Source of the DNA: Oxyruncus cristatus
Lineage: Eukaryota; Chordata; Aves; Passeriformes; Cotingidae
Direction of reading: 5' to 3'
Length of the DNA: 64,000 nt
Assembly: GCA_013399855.1 (NCBI GenBank)
Contig: VXAY01006963.1
Span: 34,640-98,639, forward strand
Each line of letters starts with the position of its first letter. The first letter of the stretch is position 1. Positions 47,488-63,000 of this stretch are shown here, piece by piece. The position numbers were made by a program, and so were the translations under genes. The notes below the pieces were generated by a model. It was given only the letters and a program-made list of their open reading frames with translations, searched no databases and was not told the DNA's origin.

Positions 47488-48006
47488 AGGAAATGAAGGT
47501 AATCATTTGAAGGGCTCACATCAACACAATTGCTTCGGGAATTTGCTAAACTGAAAAACCCAACCAGAGAAGCCCTCAGTTACTAGCAGAAAAAGAAAAT
47601 GCTATCCTTGGTGTTCAGTTGTCATTTTCATACTATCAGTGAATCTCAGAATAACAGAATTATTTAATGTTTTTACATGCACCAAAAGTGGTGAAACCTC
47701 CTCCCATTCTGACTTTATCTGTTAAACCACAAAGAAACTGAGGGGGGAGAAAACCACAGTTTCAAAGTAAGGTTTTGGGGTTGAAGGAAAATAATGGAAA
47801 TTCAAATATGTCTACCCATTACCCACCAATTTGTACATTGTTCTTGCATGTTTCACATGAGAACAAGTATTTCACTTCTCTATGACTTTGGATACAAAAT
47901 GTATTTTGGAATAATAACCTTTACAAAACAGCAAAATGAACCTAGAATAGAGCCATGTAATCCCCACAGTGTTTGTTACTGGTGTAGGGGATGGGTTTGC
48001 TTGTCT

Positions 48007-48026
48007 GGTTGGTTGGTTGGTTGGTT
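48007..48026. repeat. (GGTT)5 microsatellite
   Basis: Five perfect GGTT units. Confidence 0.9.
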
Positions 48027-51000
48027 TTGGACAGGTGTGAGTTCAGATGGCAAACAAAAATCAGTGGCAGGTGCAAAGATCATGATAGAATTGAGTTATG
48101 TTGTCATAACTACATAACCCCTGCTGCAGGGTTTGGTCACTCACTGTCTTTCTTTAAGTGTGCCAGCTACCTGAATGAGAAACTATGTTACAAAGTGCAA
48201 TTTATTCATGCAACTTTCTGCTGAAATTGTATCCGTTGATGCGATGCAACTGTAGCTTATGATAGGGTCACCAACCTCTTAACATACAGGACTGCTCTCT
48301 GGCCTGTGTCCTGAAGCATCTGTTTTTAAAGTAGAGAAATTTGGGGAACTTGTAGTTCATCAGCTGTGCCATGTCATAAGTCAGATCTCAGAGGGATCGT
48401 GTGATAGCCTTGAAGATGTAAGAACTAGCTGAACTCAGTATAGAAACGAATCGAGACAGTATCCAACATAAAAAGTCTTGAATGTGAAACAGAAAAAAAC
48501 CCTGACTTTTGCGAGTCCTTCCAGAGAGAAAGTCTTTAAAGATGCATAAGATGCTGACGCTTGAGTTTAGGAAAAACAATGCAAAATGTATAGGCTGTGG
48601 GAAAAGAGCGATATGGTGAGGTGCACTGTAAAAAAACATTATAGTTAAATTCAGGACAGAAGAATTGCTGCCACAGCAAAACATTTTCTTGGAAGCTGAT
48701 GAGAGGAAGTGCTACTAAAGCAGCATGACATGTTCTGAAACTGTGGCTATTCTTGTTTGTGACTGAATTGACAAGGGCATGGACTGCGGGAAGCAAATCC
48801 CCTGTCTCAGATTGTCCTGCAACACCTGCAATCTGTTTGTTTTTTTTTTTTCTGGAAGGCCAGGAAGCAGAAAATGGGAGTCCAGAGAGGGTCAGTATCT
48901 CTGCAAGGTTGCCTTCTCACAGCGCTTGTACAGCACTCAGAAACAAGGCCTTAAGATATTCACAACTAAAGTGTCACACAGAGAAACTTCAGGCTGGGTG
49001 AGCCTATGGTGTGCCTTGCTCAAGTTATGTGCCTTAGTGTAGCCACAACTGTCTCTTGAAATGGAAAGAAATGGAAGAGGCTGGAGAGCAAAAATGTGGC
49101 TAATATAGGTTACATGGAAATGGAGTTACATGAAAAAAGTTGTAAGCAGTAGTCCTTGAAGAGCAATTCTGCTTTCAGTAGAGAGAGACAGAGGGAGGTC
49201 TGAGTGAACAGTGTGCGTTGTGTTTCATGTGCTGCCTCATGGTGCTACACTCGGGAGAGCTAGGGGAACACAGGGCCTGTTGAATTCACTGTTAAGTACC
49301 TCAGTGCTAAATTACTGAAGGTTTTCCCTATGTATTTTTTCTCTGTATACATGGTTGCTAACGGTCTACAAAACATTGCAGAATATGCTTATCATAACAT
49401 TTCAGTAATGGAGTAGTGAACTGAAAGAAAACGTATTTGAAAGAAAGGTTAAGGAGCTTACAGTCTACAGGTAGTCTTTGCTGTGGGCTGGGAGTCCTAC
49501 CTTATTTCAAGCTGGACAGTATCATGTATTTTGAGTTTTTAAAAGAGCATTACAATTCTATGTGATCATACAATACAATCTTGATTTGCTTCCACTGCTT
49601 GCAGTGTGAACAGGGTCAGGCTTAATAGGTGATGGATCTATGTAGCAGAACCCAATACAGGAATATAAAAGCTAAAATGGGAATTAAGTAATTTCAGTAA
49701 GTCTGGTGAGCTTGTTTTCTGCACAGTGCTATATTTGTATTGTATCATATCAACACTGCATGGAATCCTTGGCAAGGAAAATCTGAAGGGATGCAATTTT
49801 TGGAGGTATTCTGAGATAGATTCCCCTTCCCATGAAAAGGGTTTATTCTGAAGCCTCAGTATTTCTTGAGGAGTTCACCCTCCTTCCATGAAGACAACAG
49901 GATGTTTAGTGTGTTGCCCTGACTGTCTCTGTCAAAGGACACCTCTTTAAGATAGCTTATGCTGGTGATGAGGCCAGTGTGATTACAGGAAAAGGAGAAA
50001 ACTTTTTTTCTGCCACAATTTCCAAGTAAGAAGAAAGAGATCTCTTCAGTAGTTTTGGTGCAGGGGTGTCTTCACAGAAATGTATGTGATCCATAGCTCT
50101 CTTCCTTCTTCCCATATGTGCTCATGGAACTTAGGCCTCAGTTAGCAGATCTACAGCTTTGCCAATTCAACAGTCCTGATGTCTCACCAGCCTTTCTTTT
50201 TTCTATAATCTGAGCAAAAAATACAGAGTTCTATGCTTGCAGTCCATTGTGTCCAACTCACTTGGTCACAGCTTGGGTGCTGGAGCCTTCTCATCTGCAG
50301 AAGAGGTGTACAAGATCCTGGTGGGTTACTGTGATGGATCACTAACTCAGTCCATTAGGAGCTTGTTCAATGTATAAGAAAGACAAAAATACATTCTCTG
50401 GAATGGCTTTAATGTTTCAATATAATTTTTAATTCATACAACTAAAGTTTTAAGAGGAAGGTAAAGCCCTCTGTCATGCTAGAAAATTGCTGGCTGATAC
50501 TTTTTTTACATATGTTCGCTAGCTCGCATAATTCTCAGTGTTCCTTATAATTTCAGGACCTAGTTTGCCTGTGTGAAAAGTTATTTTACTCAGAAAATCA
50601 TTGTCTTATCTAGTCCCAGAAAAGAACCAAGCCACATAGTCCCATGTCCTTGTGTTGATCCCTGTTGAAACTTCCTTGTCAATCCTCACCTGAGGTGAAC
50701 CAGCATGTATTTTTTTAAGCCATTAGTTTATTTATGTATCTGAGTTTATTATGAGTAAAACAATGCAGACAAATCTGTTTAAAGGATTCCCTTTCTGGAG
50801 TGTTATGAATTAAAAGTGTTAAATTATCTTGACATTATTATTCATCAAGTCAGTAAGTAAGATTTCATGGGATTTTATCATTAGATTACTACAAAAGTTT
50901 AATCACAAATGCATGTATACATATTCCCGTACTCTCCATTGTAAGAGGGAATAAAATGCAGTCTTTTTTATAAGTGATACATAACACAGAAATAGTATCC

Positions 51001-54000
51001 TAAACACTTTGATCAATTTTTTACTACTATGTAGGAAAACAAAGTCTTCAGCGAACCTTTTTTGTATTACGAGTTATTCCTATGAAGAATTATTCTCCAA
51101 ATCTCCCTGCTAAGTGCTCATATTGCTCCTAGTAAAATCCACTCTATGTACTTGTGTGCTAACATTTACAGTGCATTTTCTCCTTTGTTTATAAACCATG
51201 CTCAAATTAGGAATTAACCAAAATAATTGCTTTTGTAAATGGAGTATAAGAACAGTTAATAATTTATATTTTTTTGATTCCAGTGTGCAAGAATGTGAAA
51301 ATGAATGACTAATTTGTTGTTGATAAAAGAAGGAATTTGAATCTTTTATGAGAACATCTTGGCTGTCAGTATGCTTATCTCTGAGAAAGAGAGCAGGAAT
51401 TCTTCAGTGGGCAATGTATGAATATTATCTGGGGCAGCATTGAAAGTAAAAATAATTGAACAAGGAACTAGTTCTTCTGTATCTAAGATGTTTATCAACC
51501 ACTTTCTAAGCAAATTGTTAGCCCATATGGAACTGAGTCGTATTTCAGACCTTTAACCATTCATTTATTAATTGAACATTATTTGCTTCTGTTGCAGATT
51601 TCAAAAATCCATTGTTACAAATAAACCAAGAGAGCAATTTGGCTTCTTTTTAATAAATATTCCAAAAAAGGTTGTTTAATGACCATTACAAGCATTAGTT
51701 AGGATTTTAGAGGAGGTCGTTGCCTTGTTGCATTCTTGGGGCCATTTCCCTTTGTCCTGCTGTTGGGTTCATGCTTCCATTTAAAGGTCACCAGTGTGAC
51801 TGAAATGTGGACCCGATGACTGTAGGGGCAAATCTATGTTCTGTCCTCACCACTAATGCTTCCTGGTGCAATGCTCTAAGGATATTTTTATGCAGTATCC
51901 ATTTTTGTAGGTGTAGTTGGTAGAGAGAATAAAGAATGAAGCCCTGGTCAGCTCCTGCAGTCTCAGCTTTCTGCCAGATGTGCAGTCCAGAACCTCTATC
52001 CCTCACGTGTATTTCCAAGAAATAAGTAAAAGCTATTGATATTGGATCTACGGTGTCACTCAGTGAATCACAGCATAGAGAGACTAATTAATTTAAAGCA
52101 CCTCTTCTTAAAACCTTTTGGTGCTACTGTTGATGATACAATGGTCAGTAAAGAAATGCAGGGAACAGTAAAGAAGTCTTCCTAGCCAAAACCAAGGAAG
52201 ATGACATGGTTTGCCCCTCCTATACATGCACATGAATATCACCCACACTACTTTATCAATTTCACACTCTGCCATTTTCATGATCATATTCTCCCCTAGT
52301 GTGAGCTACTCTTTTGTTCAGAGAAGGAGGTGAAATGACGAACGTTGTTTTCTCTTTGAGAAACAATACAACTGGAAATTAAAACCATTTTAGTAGGAAA
52401 GTTATCAAATGTTAATCTTTGCAGTGACGTAGATTTTTATTCTTTCCTTCCTTGTTTTTTGCAGGAAAGTCTGTTCTTCCTTTCTTCTTGCAGTCTACCA
52501 TCACTACTTCCGTACTTGTTTGGCTTTAAATTTAGTGTTTCCCTTAACTAATTTTATAGCATTTCCCTTTTCTTAACGGAAATGTAGAAAAATGTTCTGC
52601 ACCTTTTTCAAACAGTGCACTTTCAATCATGTTAGATTATAGTGAAAGTAGGGATGGAAATGACCGATTATATTTATAGTTGATGTTCTTCATACCAAAG
52701 TAGTTGCATACAGGTATTCTCAAGTTCCTTATAGCATGCAATCACCATTGTAATTGGTTCTCCCACTCTTCTATTTGCTGTAACATTTCCTATTCCTATA
52801 GGAATCACTACTAAAACCTTTTCTTGATATGTCACCTTCATTTAGAGGCACTTCTGACAAGTCACATACCTTTGTGCTTACAAAAGGCAACTTCCTCTCT
52901 CTTTTTGTTTACAAGAACCAGCAGCCCAGTGCCAAGTAAAGTGCATGAACATATAGCAGTTCAAGGAATCCAGAATCATAAGCAACCGTGAATTCAGATA
53001 CCAGACAGCTGTGAGAGTGATGACTTCAACTGTGCTGGAATTATGAAATGTTTGTGAGTTTTCACCAGAAATATAAGAGAAGAAGTGGTGTGCACTGACT
53101 CTGCTATGGGACAAACATTCTTTCATTTTCTTGTAACAAGTTGTATTTTTAATTTCTGTGTCTTCTGTATGCTTCCTTATAATGACTCCAGAGGTGGAGA
53201 ATGATACTGAGATGGGGAGAGAAAAGTAGGGTACCAAAAAGCTCAGTTATTTCAGCAAATAGGCTATCTTGCTTACTTAATTCCTCCCTATGTATACTAT
53301 ACTGGTATCATACTGCTTCAAGTTACTGAAAAAAATTTCCCCATATTCCCTAAATTAAGCTATTCAGCTTTATTTTCTTCTATTTCCCCCCAGTAATTTG
53401 GTAAGTGATTAGAGCAAAAAGCCCTGAACTGTCCGGTTGTTCTTTGGTTTTGCATGTGTCAAAAAATGTACCGTATACATACTTTCTATGCTTGTAGACT
53501 AACATACACCTACAAATATGTATATGAACATTGCTCTGCCCTGTTGATTTTACACTGCAGAGTGGATGCTATTGTTGGCTTCAGACTCAAATGTCATCTG
53601 GGTTTGGAGTCTTCCATGTTATGATTTCATCTTTGTAAGTGCTAATTTTCATAAGTCTGTTTATATGCACTGTAAACTGAAATATTCAGTCCAAAACAGC
53701 TTCAGATATTTCATGCTAATCAAAACATTTTTTGGTTGAGTTGTGCCTTCTTCCACTCTTCAAAAAATTCTGCTAATGAAATCACATAGAATTTTATATT
53801 AGATGCCCAACACTTCCTTGTTTGTGCTATTTCTTTATCCAGATAAGACACCATGTTTAGTGAGAAGGGCTTAGGACTCGAAAAGGTACATTATTTCTGG
53901 ACAAAACCCAAATAAAATAATACCATTAATATTACCATTTCTAAGAAAGGCTTTAATATTGGGGAATTCGCTAATTTGAATCAGTTGCCCCCTTTAATTT

Positions 54001-57000
54001 CTAGATACCTTTAAAGGTATCCTTCAAATTCCAGGATAAATGCTATTATAGGATGGTACGGAATGGGGGTTATTGATCTTTTGAATGTCTCAGTAGGCAA
54101 AATAGATGGCAGGAAACAGTTCTGCCTGCTTAGAGATTGATCCAAGTTCTGCTATAAGGACTGGAAGGACACCCATTGACTTCTCGGGGAACTGGATGAG
54201 TCCCTGAACATCAATAAAATCAAAGAATTCTCACAGTGAACTGGCCTATCTGGCACACATTAAAATAAATGATTGTAAATTTTGAAAATGACTCTTCCTG
54301 CAGCATAGGCCAATTGGTCAGCTGCAAATCTGGCACAGATGTGCAGCATGTGTCCTGGGCAGTCCACAGGAACATGATGTTCTTTTTCGCTCCTTAGAGC
54401 CTTAGAGACTGAAAGAAAGGACTCAACCCATTGCTAAAGAATAAATGCTGAAATAATGGAGCTAAGTACAGAAATCAACAAAAAGTTTACAAAGATAACA
54501 TTCCTTTTAGAAGAAATTAAAAAAAAAAAAAGCCAAAGCTGAAACATTTTTAAGCAAGTGTAGTGCTTAATTGGGTGTTCTGAAAAAAGAACAAAATTTA
54601 GAGAAATCTCTGGCAGGAACTGATTTGACCTTTATATCAATGCACTGTAGAAATCAGGCAGAATTCCTGAAAAAAAATACTAAGCATGTAATTTTCATTC
54701 TTTAACCATCTGTGAGAGGAGTGAAACTGATCCAAAGAAAAGAGAAGCCACGGAGCCCGAGGCATCCAAAGAGCTGTGAAGAAATGCTGCTGCTCTATCT
54801 TCAAATAGAAGTATGATTTTGCAGCATGGACTCCTATTTGATACCTTTGTAGCCTTGTGCAGTGGGTATGAACTCTAGAAAGAACAGGTAGATAGATTTT
54901 CAACTGCACAGAAAGACAGAAGAGCAAAAATAACAGTTGAATATTGTAGTTGATGTAATGTGTGAATATAGCACAGCACATGCACTTGAAGTCTTGAAAG
55001 CAGCCACTGCAAAACTTGTTTTGATTGCTCTGATATCCCACGAAGGAAGCTTCTCATGCTTAGAAAGCAGGAGTAATGTCATTAATAGAAAAGGAGCTTC
55101 ACCACAGTAAAAGAAATGTGAGGTTCAGTATCTGTACCATGCTGCTAAGCAGTAATCTCAAGAGACCTCAAGTCTAGCATTTTTACAGCTCAACATTCTG
55201 CAATTACATAGCAAAATACTTTGGACTTCCTTATTTCATGTCTTTGGGGGTACTCTGCTCCAGTGAAACAAAGTATCACAGAATATATGATCAGTAACTA
55301 AATCCCTATTTAGCTCGGTAGCTGCTTCTGTCAAAGAAAAGTGAATTCCTGAATATAATCTTAGCAGTTGTTGAAAAAACTTGAGAATTTGGTTTTCAAA
55401 AGAAGGTATTAAAAAGTCACTGTTTAAAGTCAATGCAATTTTAAATTAGCATTTTAATTTTGGGGGCTTTAGAACTCTGAAGTTTCATCTATATTTTGTT
55501 TGGCTTTTTACTTTGAGATGTTGCATGTGATCTGGAGTTCTACTCCTCCTTTTCTGCTTCCTTGGTGGCTCTGAGTGTTTTGTGACTGCATTCCACAAAG
55601 ACCCAGCGTGGCAGGAGCAGAAACCTATATTAAGAGACTTTTTTTAAGGGTAATTTTAAAACTCTACTTTTCGCTAATTCAACCCCTTTTTTGCAGGGAT
55701 AGAAACAGACCACTAGAAGTTTAATTTGACTCGTGGATGCTAATGGTCCTTTTCCACCTCCGTTTCTATGGAAATGGATGTCAGCTTGAGGAAGGGGAAA
55801 TGATTCTATACATATATTTCATAGGAGTTGTCACCTACCTAGTGTCCTTTTTCACTAAAATCTGACTTAGAAAGGTTTCTGGTAGCAAAAATGAAGTACT
55901 GCTGACTAGTTTCTAGCAATGCTAATTGAGGACTTTGAACCAAAATACATATTTTCAAATATATACAAAAGAAAATTCCAAGTCCACTGGCTTCTTGTTC
56001 CTGATTTGTTATCGTCTTGCATCCAGTGCAATAATTCAGTGTATCAGAAAGTGTGTATCAAATGCTATAAGAGTAGGATGGGTGAAAAAAGCTTTACCAA
56101 AGTGGGTAATGCTTTGTTCCTGCATTCAGTGTTCTTTGCAAAGAATCAGGCAAGACATGAAGGAAAGGAGGGAGAAAAAATCTTACATTTCAAATATCTC
56201 CTCCTAAAGGGAACATAGATATTGTTGGGCACCTCAGTTCTCCACAGAGGTTTTGCAAATAAAGTCTAATGCAGTATTTTTTTTTATGAAGGTGCTGGCT
56301 ATTCCTTAGGAAAAGGTGGGTGGTGAGGGTTTTTTTTTTTTTTTCTGATTCATGGATAAAATTCTGGTTGGTTCAACAGATAGCAGTATTTATAACTGAG
56401 AGAAAAACTGGTTCTAAATATATAGCAAAAATATAAAAGCCTTTTTTTTCCCCAGCAGAAAATTGGAAGACTTAATCAAAAAAATCCTATCCATGTCTCT
56501 GATCTATGTATATATGTATACACATGATCTTGGTCTCATATAAAATGCTGAGGAAGGATAAGATGGAATGAGTATTTAAACAGAGTAATATGACAAATAC
56601 AAGTTAATTCTTCTTTTCTAATTAATCACTCTGGCACAGTGTGTGAAGGCAAAACACATGTCCTGGCATGTGTGCTCTTTCAGCAGATTTTGGAAAATTG
56701 CCACATACCTGTTTTCATGATTCTTTCATGGGTTCTCCCATTGGCCATCACCTGTGTTTAGGTTATTTGAGTCAGGTGCATCTAACATGCATCATGTGTG
56801 TTTTAGTATCTGTAAATGGGCATCCTTTAGAGTCTCAACAGTGTAGCCCCTAGTAGATTTAACATACTTAACATTTTTTATAGTGCATGACCCATGGAAT
56901 CCATATGTGCTTCTCAACATCTGAGTCTTGCCCTTCATGCCTCTTTCATTGTGCACTTTGTCATCCACTCCATTGATCAAGTGGCAACATGCTTCATTGC

Positions 57001-60000
57001 ATGTTTGCAGTGGTTTAGCAGCTGACTTAACACTGATCATAACACAGAAATTTTTTGACAATTTGTCACAACTTTCTCTGAGAAACACCTTTGTCCTTGA
57101 ACAGTTCTCACCTGGAAGAACGATGCACCATTAAGTGGCAAGTTTGGATTTTCGGATTTACTGAAATGTACTATAAAGAAAATTCTTTCATTGTTGGATA
57201 TTTGAATGCTTTTTGAAGTGGAGTAACAAAAAGAACCATAGTGTGTTTTCCCCCAAAATGTTGTGGTGTTATCTGAGCTAGTGGGTCCTGTCATAAGCTA
57301 CAGTCCCTCAAGAGATCACACTCTCTTAGTGCAGTGCTAGAATGTATTACAAGAATCTCTGATCATACTACTACAGATAAAACTGAAGTTTCAGGGCATG
57401 AACATGTTTAGCATCTATCAGATCAATCACATTCAACAATGTGATTCAGCAAAAAGAAGGATTCTGCTGAAAACCAACAGCATATTTAACATTGTGTTGA
57501 AAAGTTGTATTGGTTGAAAAAACAGTTTTCTGTTGAAACAAAGTTTGCACAAAGAAACTCTCTCAACCAGTCATATTTGAAAGGCTAGTACTCTGATGAT
57601 GGCAAAGTATTTGGTTGTTACTTCTGTACAGATGGCTGCATAACATTCACAGAAGGAATGATTCTAGGAGCCAGTTTTTCAAATGTCATCTTCTACATAT
57701 GTAAGCGCAAATGGGCCCCTGCATATCACTTGTGCATGCAAATGATAGCACAGATCAGCTTTGGGCATTATCTTGCAGATGGACAGATAAGGCGTGAACT
57801 CCATTTGTTTAAAGAAAGGCAAGCTACAAATCCCTTAAAAAAGGTGGTGCCTATATTTGTCTACTCCCAGCAGCATACAGTTGCTGAGATAAACAGTTGC
57901 TCCTACACAATTTTGTGAAGAGAATTTTTTCATCCTCTTAGTATGTTCTTTATAACCCTATTTTCCAAATAGCTGATACCATTTCATAAGGCTATGCATT
58001 GCAGAAAGGAAGTCAGCTTTTAAAATTAATATTGGCTGAGGCTGTTAATAATTACCCACTTATCCCTGCACAAAAATAGGCGGAAAGAAAATACACTGGT
58101 TCAATATTAGGAGTCTGGATTATTTAAAAACATTTTGCAATATCCTTGTCTTTAATCTGCCATTATGTCATTAGTGATGCATTTTTGTCTGGAAAGCTGA
58201 AGCGCATTATTTGTGCTTATGATTAAATTTAGCCACTGTGTGATGTAAGAGGTTTTTTTCAGACTACTTATGATAGAGAATAGATTTCTTACCAGAATAG
58301 CTAAGAGTGAGAAATTTCAGGCCAGGTTCTCATCAAGTCTAAGTTGATTCCACTGACTTCTGTACAATTACCTAGCCATAGACTGAAAATGAACAGCTTC
58401 TTTGAGACTCACAGTAATTTGGAATCGTGTTAAATTGCTAAGTGGATGCTATGTACAGATGTATAGACGGACATGCATCAGATATCACATTGAAAGTTTT
58501 CTCATTGCTTCACTGAGTACTAGAGAAGTAGTGAGCTTTCACTGTTACTTACTGGGAGTAGCAGCAGTTCTTTAAATAGTATCACTTAAAATGTGTAGCA
58601 TGCTATAAATTACCTTTTGTCTGATTGATTTTATTCAGTATTTATATTTCAATGGAAAATGTCACAAACCTTTTCTCCATCTAAACACAAATCTTTCCCT
58701 GCCTTCTTTCTGAAGGAAAGGTAGGCAGAACATGTAATTTTAAGTTTTTGTGGGTATTTCTATTAGCTTTGCTTCAGTATTTGTGGTATTTTTTAAGGAA
58801 CTTAGTTAACTGTGCCTTATTAGCTCATTTGCCAGCTATTTGACACCAATAATACAGGTGAAATAAAGTTCATGGAAAGTATTGTATTTCCAAAAACCAG
58901 ACAGCTTAGCAAGTTCTCTGCCGGTCTGGTCATATGATAAGAGGGGCTTATCACGACATGCTTAGTTTTATAATTAGAGGTAAACCTTATAGTAAGAGGT
59001 GAGCAATCAGACTGTTACAGTACTGCATTTTGGCTAGTGAGCCATAAACATGTATGTTGGCTTTCTGATGTATAAACAATTAAGAAAATATGTAATCACA
59101 CATAAAGAAGAAGAATAGAGTACAACTCTTTAGATTCTGTGGGAGCACAGCTCAGAAAAAAACCCCACAATTTTTTTTTACTATTTTTACATCTTTGAAT
59201 GGGCATGACTGACTTACAAGAGCTTCAAAAGACTTTCAGAAGTTATGGTGCATTTTTTTTTTAATATTGATGAACTTTTAAGACTTAAACAATATAGGGT
59301 GTAAAAGACACTGAAGGAAACCTACATCTTCTGAGTCCAGAGATAAAGACCAGAAGACCCAAAACTGTGGACAGTGAATGAAGTTTTCCTGTGGTGGTAA
59401 CAAAGCACACACTAGCAACAAAGCATGCTGCTGTCAAGCTGAATGTAGCAATAGTTAGATCTTTGTCTTCTGAGGGAAAAGGATGAAATTAATAGAATTA
59501 ATATTTCCTTTCTGTCCTCTCCACAAACAGATTCAGAAAAAAGGGCCTTGGGACTTTTGTCTTCCCTTTTGAACTTAAATATTCTAGACCAGTTTTTTCT
59601 GTCTTACAATTTCTGTGGCCATCTGTATAGTGGAGAAACTGGATATCATCTTTAGTAATGAATAATTTTGAATGGGAAAGAAATGGACCAAAGAAGCATG
59701 GCAGGACAATTAGCATTAAATTGCTAAGGACAGTAATTCATTAATTAGACAGCATCTGAGAGGAGCATTTCTATCTGCCATTCTCCCTTAAGTCCCACCA
59801 TGCATTTTGTTGAACATGAAAGACAAACATCTGTCATGAACAACCAAAACATGTCTCTCCTACTTAGTAGCAAAGTATTGGGCTAGGTAATCTCTTGAGA
59901 CCCCTTTACTCTCTTATTTTCATTGATTGTATTGTAGGCAACTTCCCTGTGATCATACATTTTTCTTTGATAAAAAAGCAGAAGTACAATTAATTAAAAT

Positions 60001-63000
60001 TAAAGTACTATCTAATTTTCAGTCAGAAATTCATTAGTCAGAAAGTAAAATACCATTGGAAAGAAATTGTCCCTGTCTCTGCTTGGATCATTATCACTCT
60101 ATTGCCAACAAGTTAATTCTTTGAAGATGCACTTTCTTCTTTCTTCAGTGCAAATCCTAGTTCAGGATTTGTACTCCCTTGCCAGCAATATTGATTGATG
60201 AATTGATATTGGATATATACACAGGTAAGTAAAATCAAGACCAGTTCATAGTACAGCATGGAACTGTGCAGAAGATCTGAATTCTGTGCTGGGTATATAA
60301 TTTCCAAGATAAGAGTCTCATTTCAGTTCATTTAGTCTACCTTTTACTTATGAAATATAGGCATCCTCTTGCGCAGTATCCACAAAAGATGGAGCTGTAT
60401 CCAGGAACTTACAGCCGTTCAGAATGGACAACCAACTAATAATAATTAATTTTGAAGTCACCAAATGCCAAGAGAAATTACCATAAATCCTGCAAAATTT
60501 CCTGGGTGCTTAATACCGGTAGTAGACAAAAACCAGACAGCATTCTGCAGGCAGACATGCTCTTAAAAAGCAAAGTCTACTCCACTTCTTTCTAGTGCTG
60601 TTGCTCCATATAGTGGCTATAGGGACACTGAAGCACAGTCTTTTCACATACTGTCGAGTGCCAGGTTTTTTTAAGGACAGTTCTTGAAATGGCAGGTATC
60701 CTAGATGAATAGTTACCATCCAGATTTATTAAACTCAAGTTCTTTGAGTCACAGATCACAACGGCTTCAGGACAGTTTCAGAATTAAGTGTTTGTAATAA
60801 TGTATGGAAGAATAACAATTTGAGAGAAATGCGATATCGCTCCTGAAGAACACTAGGTGTTGGTTTGTAAATTGTTCTTTTAAACATGACCACTCTTCAA
60901 GTAAGATAAAGAAAATAATGTTGTAGCCTGAGAACTTGAGCTAAGCAAAAAGAGCAAGTTATTTTTTTCTTCATTGGGTAAGGAATTCTACCATTCTACT
61001 TGTTTGACTGTATACTGAGAGGTAAATGCAGGTATGGAAATTTTACAGTTGGCTCAGGGAAAAACCTCAGGCATGGAAATGTGGCAGAAGGGAGACTGTA
61101 GATAATTAATTTTTTTTTACTTTTATAAATCCAATATGCCTAGAAGGTACAAGAAAAACTACATCTTTTCTCCTTGAATTGTTAGGTGGAGTTCTGCTTG
61201 GAAGTGAGAGGCAACAGTCAGAATGTTTAGGTTCTTACTGGGATTAGACTTGAATGACCACGACTGCCATTTCATCAATTTTTATCACTCACTTTTACTA
61301 CCTGACTTTTTGGCCTTGTATCTCTCATATTCAGACCCCAGTTTTAAAAATTACTTAGTCCTTCACCTTTCTCTTGTATATGTTTTGCTGCGTTTATGCC
61401 TCTAACCACAAAGCGAACAGCTCTCGCCCATGCTTGACACTATATCCTCTTCCAGAGGGTAACACAACACATTCAGTGGCATGACTTCATAGCCTCTATA
61501 GTCAGTCCCAAAACAGCATCCTCCTTTATGTTTTCCTGTACTCCTGGAGCTCTTTGGAACTTGTTTCTGGGAGTGGAATGCAGATTAATAAAATTCCAGA
61601 GTACATGAGGTCTATAAATAAAATACTCTCATCTGAAATACTTAGAAGGATATTTGTGGACACTAACTGTGGGCATGCACAGATATATAGCCTTTCTTAC
61701 CCTCTCTTTTTGACTTTAGACAGTTGATCCACCGACTGGTATACATGAATAAGGCACTGGTGTAAAACACTTTCTCTGTCCACAGCATGCATTGCTCTGC
61801 ATTTTAGCAAATACCATTTGGAACCCCATTGGCAGATGCTCCTGGGAGTTTATGGAGTTTTATTCACTAAGGAGACATGACAAGACAAGATGCATTAAGC
61901 AACCGTCTAGAAGATGGTTTTTTAAGTGCTGACTCTAAGTGAGTTTAGAAGCATCCCCAGTGGAAATTTGATGACCAGAGGCCAGAAGCACAGCTCATCA
62001 AGAGAGGTGGGGATCAGATTGTAGAATGAAATAAGAAAAAACATAACATTTCTTGTGAATTGAGGTCTTAAACCCCAGAAGATTGCTTTTATCACTGTGT
62101 TAATTTCAGCGTTATCACAATCCTTCATTATAATTTGGATTTTTTTTTTTTTTCACAAATAGAAAATAGGATGCTTAGTACCAATCTGGTTGTTACAGTA
62201 GAAAACTGCAGAAGCACAATGAAGTCCAAATGAAATATTTTGCTGTAGTTGAATTAACATGTTTTGGCACAACATAAATCAGTGAGGAAGTTTCACATCT
62301 TATGCCACTGCACTAGGAATAATTTTTGTCTTATGTACCCTGAAAGCCAGAAGATATGACTGTGACCTGCTGCTTAACATGTCTTCTTTTTTTCTGGATC
62401 CAACCACTTGGAAGCCTTGGCATCAGTTAATAGCAAGCTCCAAAAGAAGTTTTTTCACTTCATTTAATAAATGGATTTCTATCTTAACTGAAGTAACTTC
62501 TGAAAGTCAGTCTCTACAGGCTTTTGAAAGGTCTTCCATCACTGAGCTCTTACTGATATCACTAACAGAACAGCAAATTAATGCAAAAGGTGAGAAGTTC
62601 CCTTGGCAATACTAAGCCTATTTGGTATTGTTGGTACCTGTGCCTCTAAAATGCCATGTTTTTTGTAGCAGTTTAATTGTTTTATGTGGCACCAGCTATC
62701 AGAAACAATTGCTCAAAGAATAATTAAGCTGTTCTATAACAAATATCTCTTTGTATTTATGGATGCTTCCATTGGCTGGAATCTTCTTTGTAAAAGGCAA
62801 GACAACTCCCGTTATCTGCAAGGTGCCATCCATTTATCTTCCCTTTGCAAATTAATCTCGATGGTGAATAGAAAATATATAATCTTCATTATTTGAAAAA
62901 AAGAGCTGTCAATGAGAACCTGACTTGTCATTTCTAGTTAGAGCTCATAAATGCAACTGCAGAAACTGGAGAATGGAGATTCAGGGTGCAGTTCCCACCC

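Noticed and set aside
47638..47710. CR1-like words GAATCTCAG, ATAACAGAATTATTTAATG
   Set aside because: Resembles a reversed CR1 end at first, but the expected GGTTGGAA-type continuation is absent.
57658..57918. 86-codon plus-strand ORF in the 5' flank
   Set aside because: No recognisable family or gene signals, and length within chance expectation.
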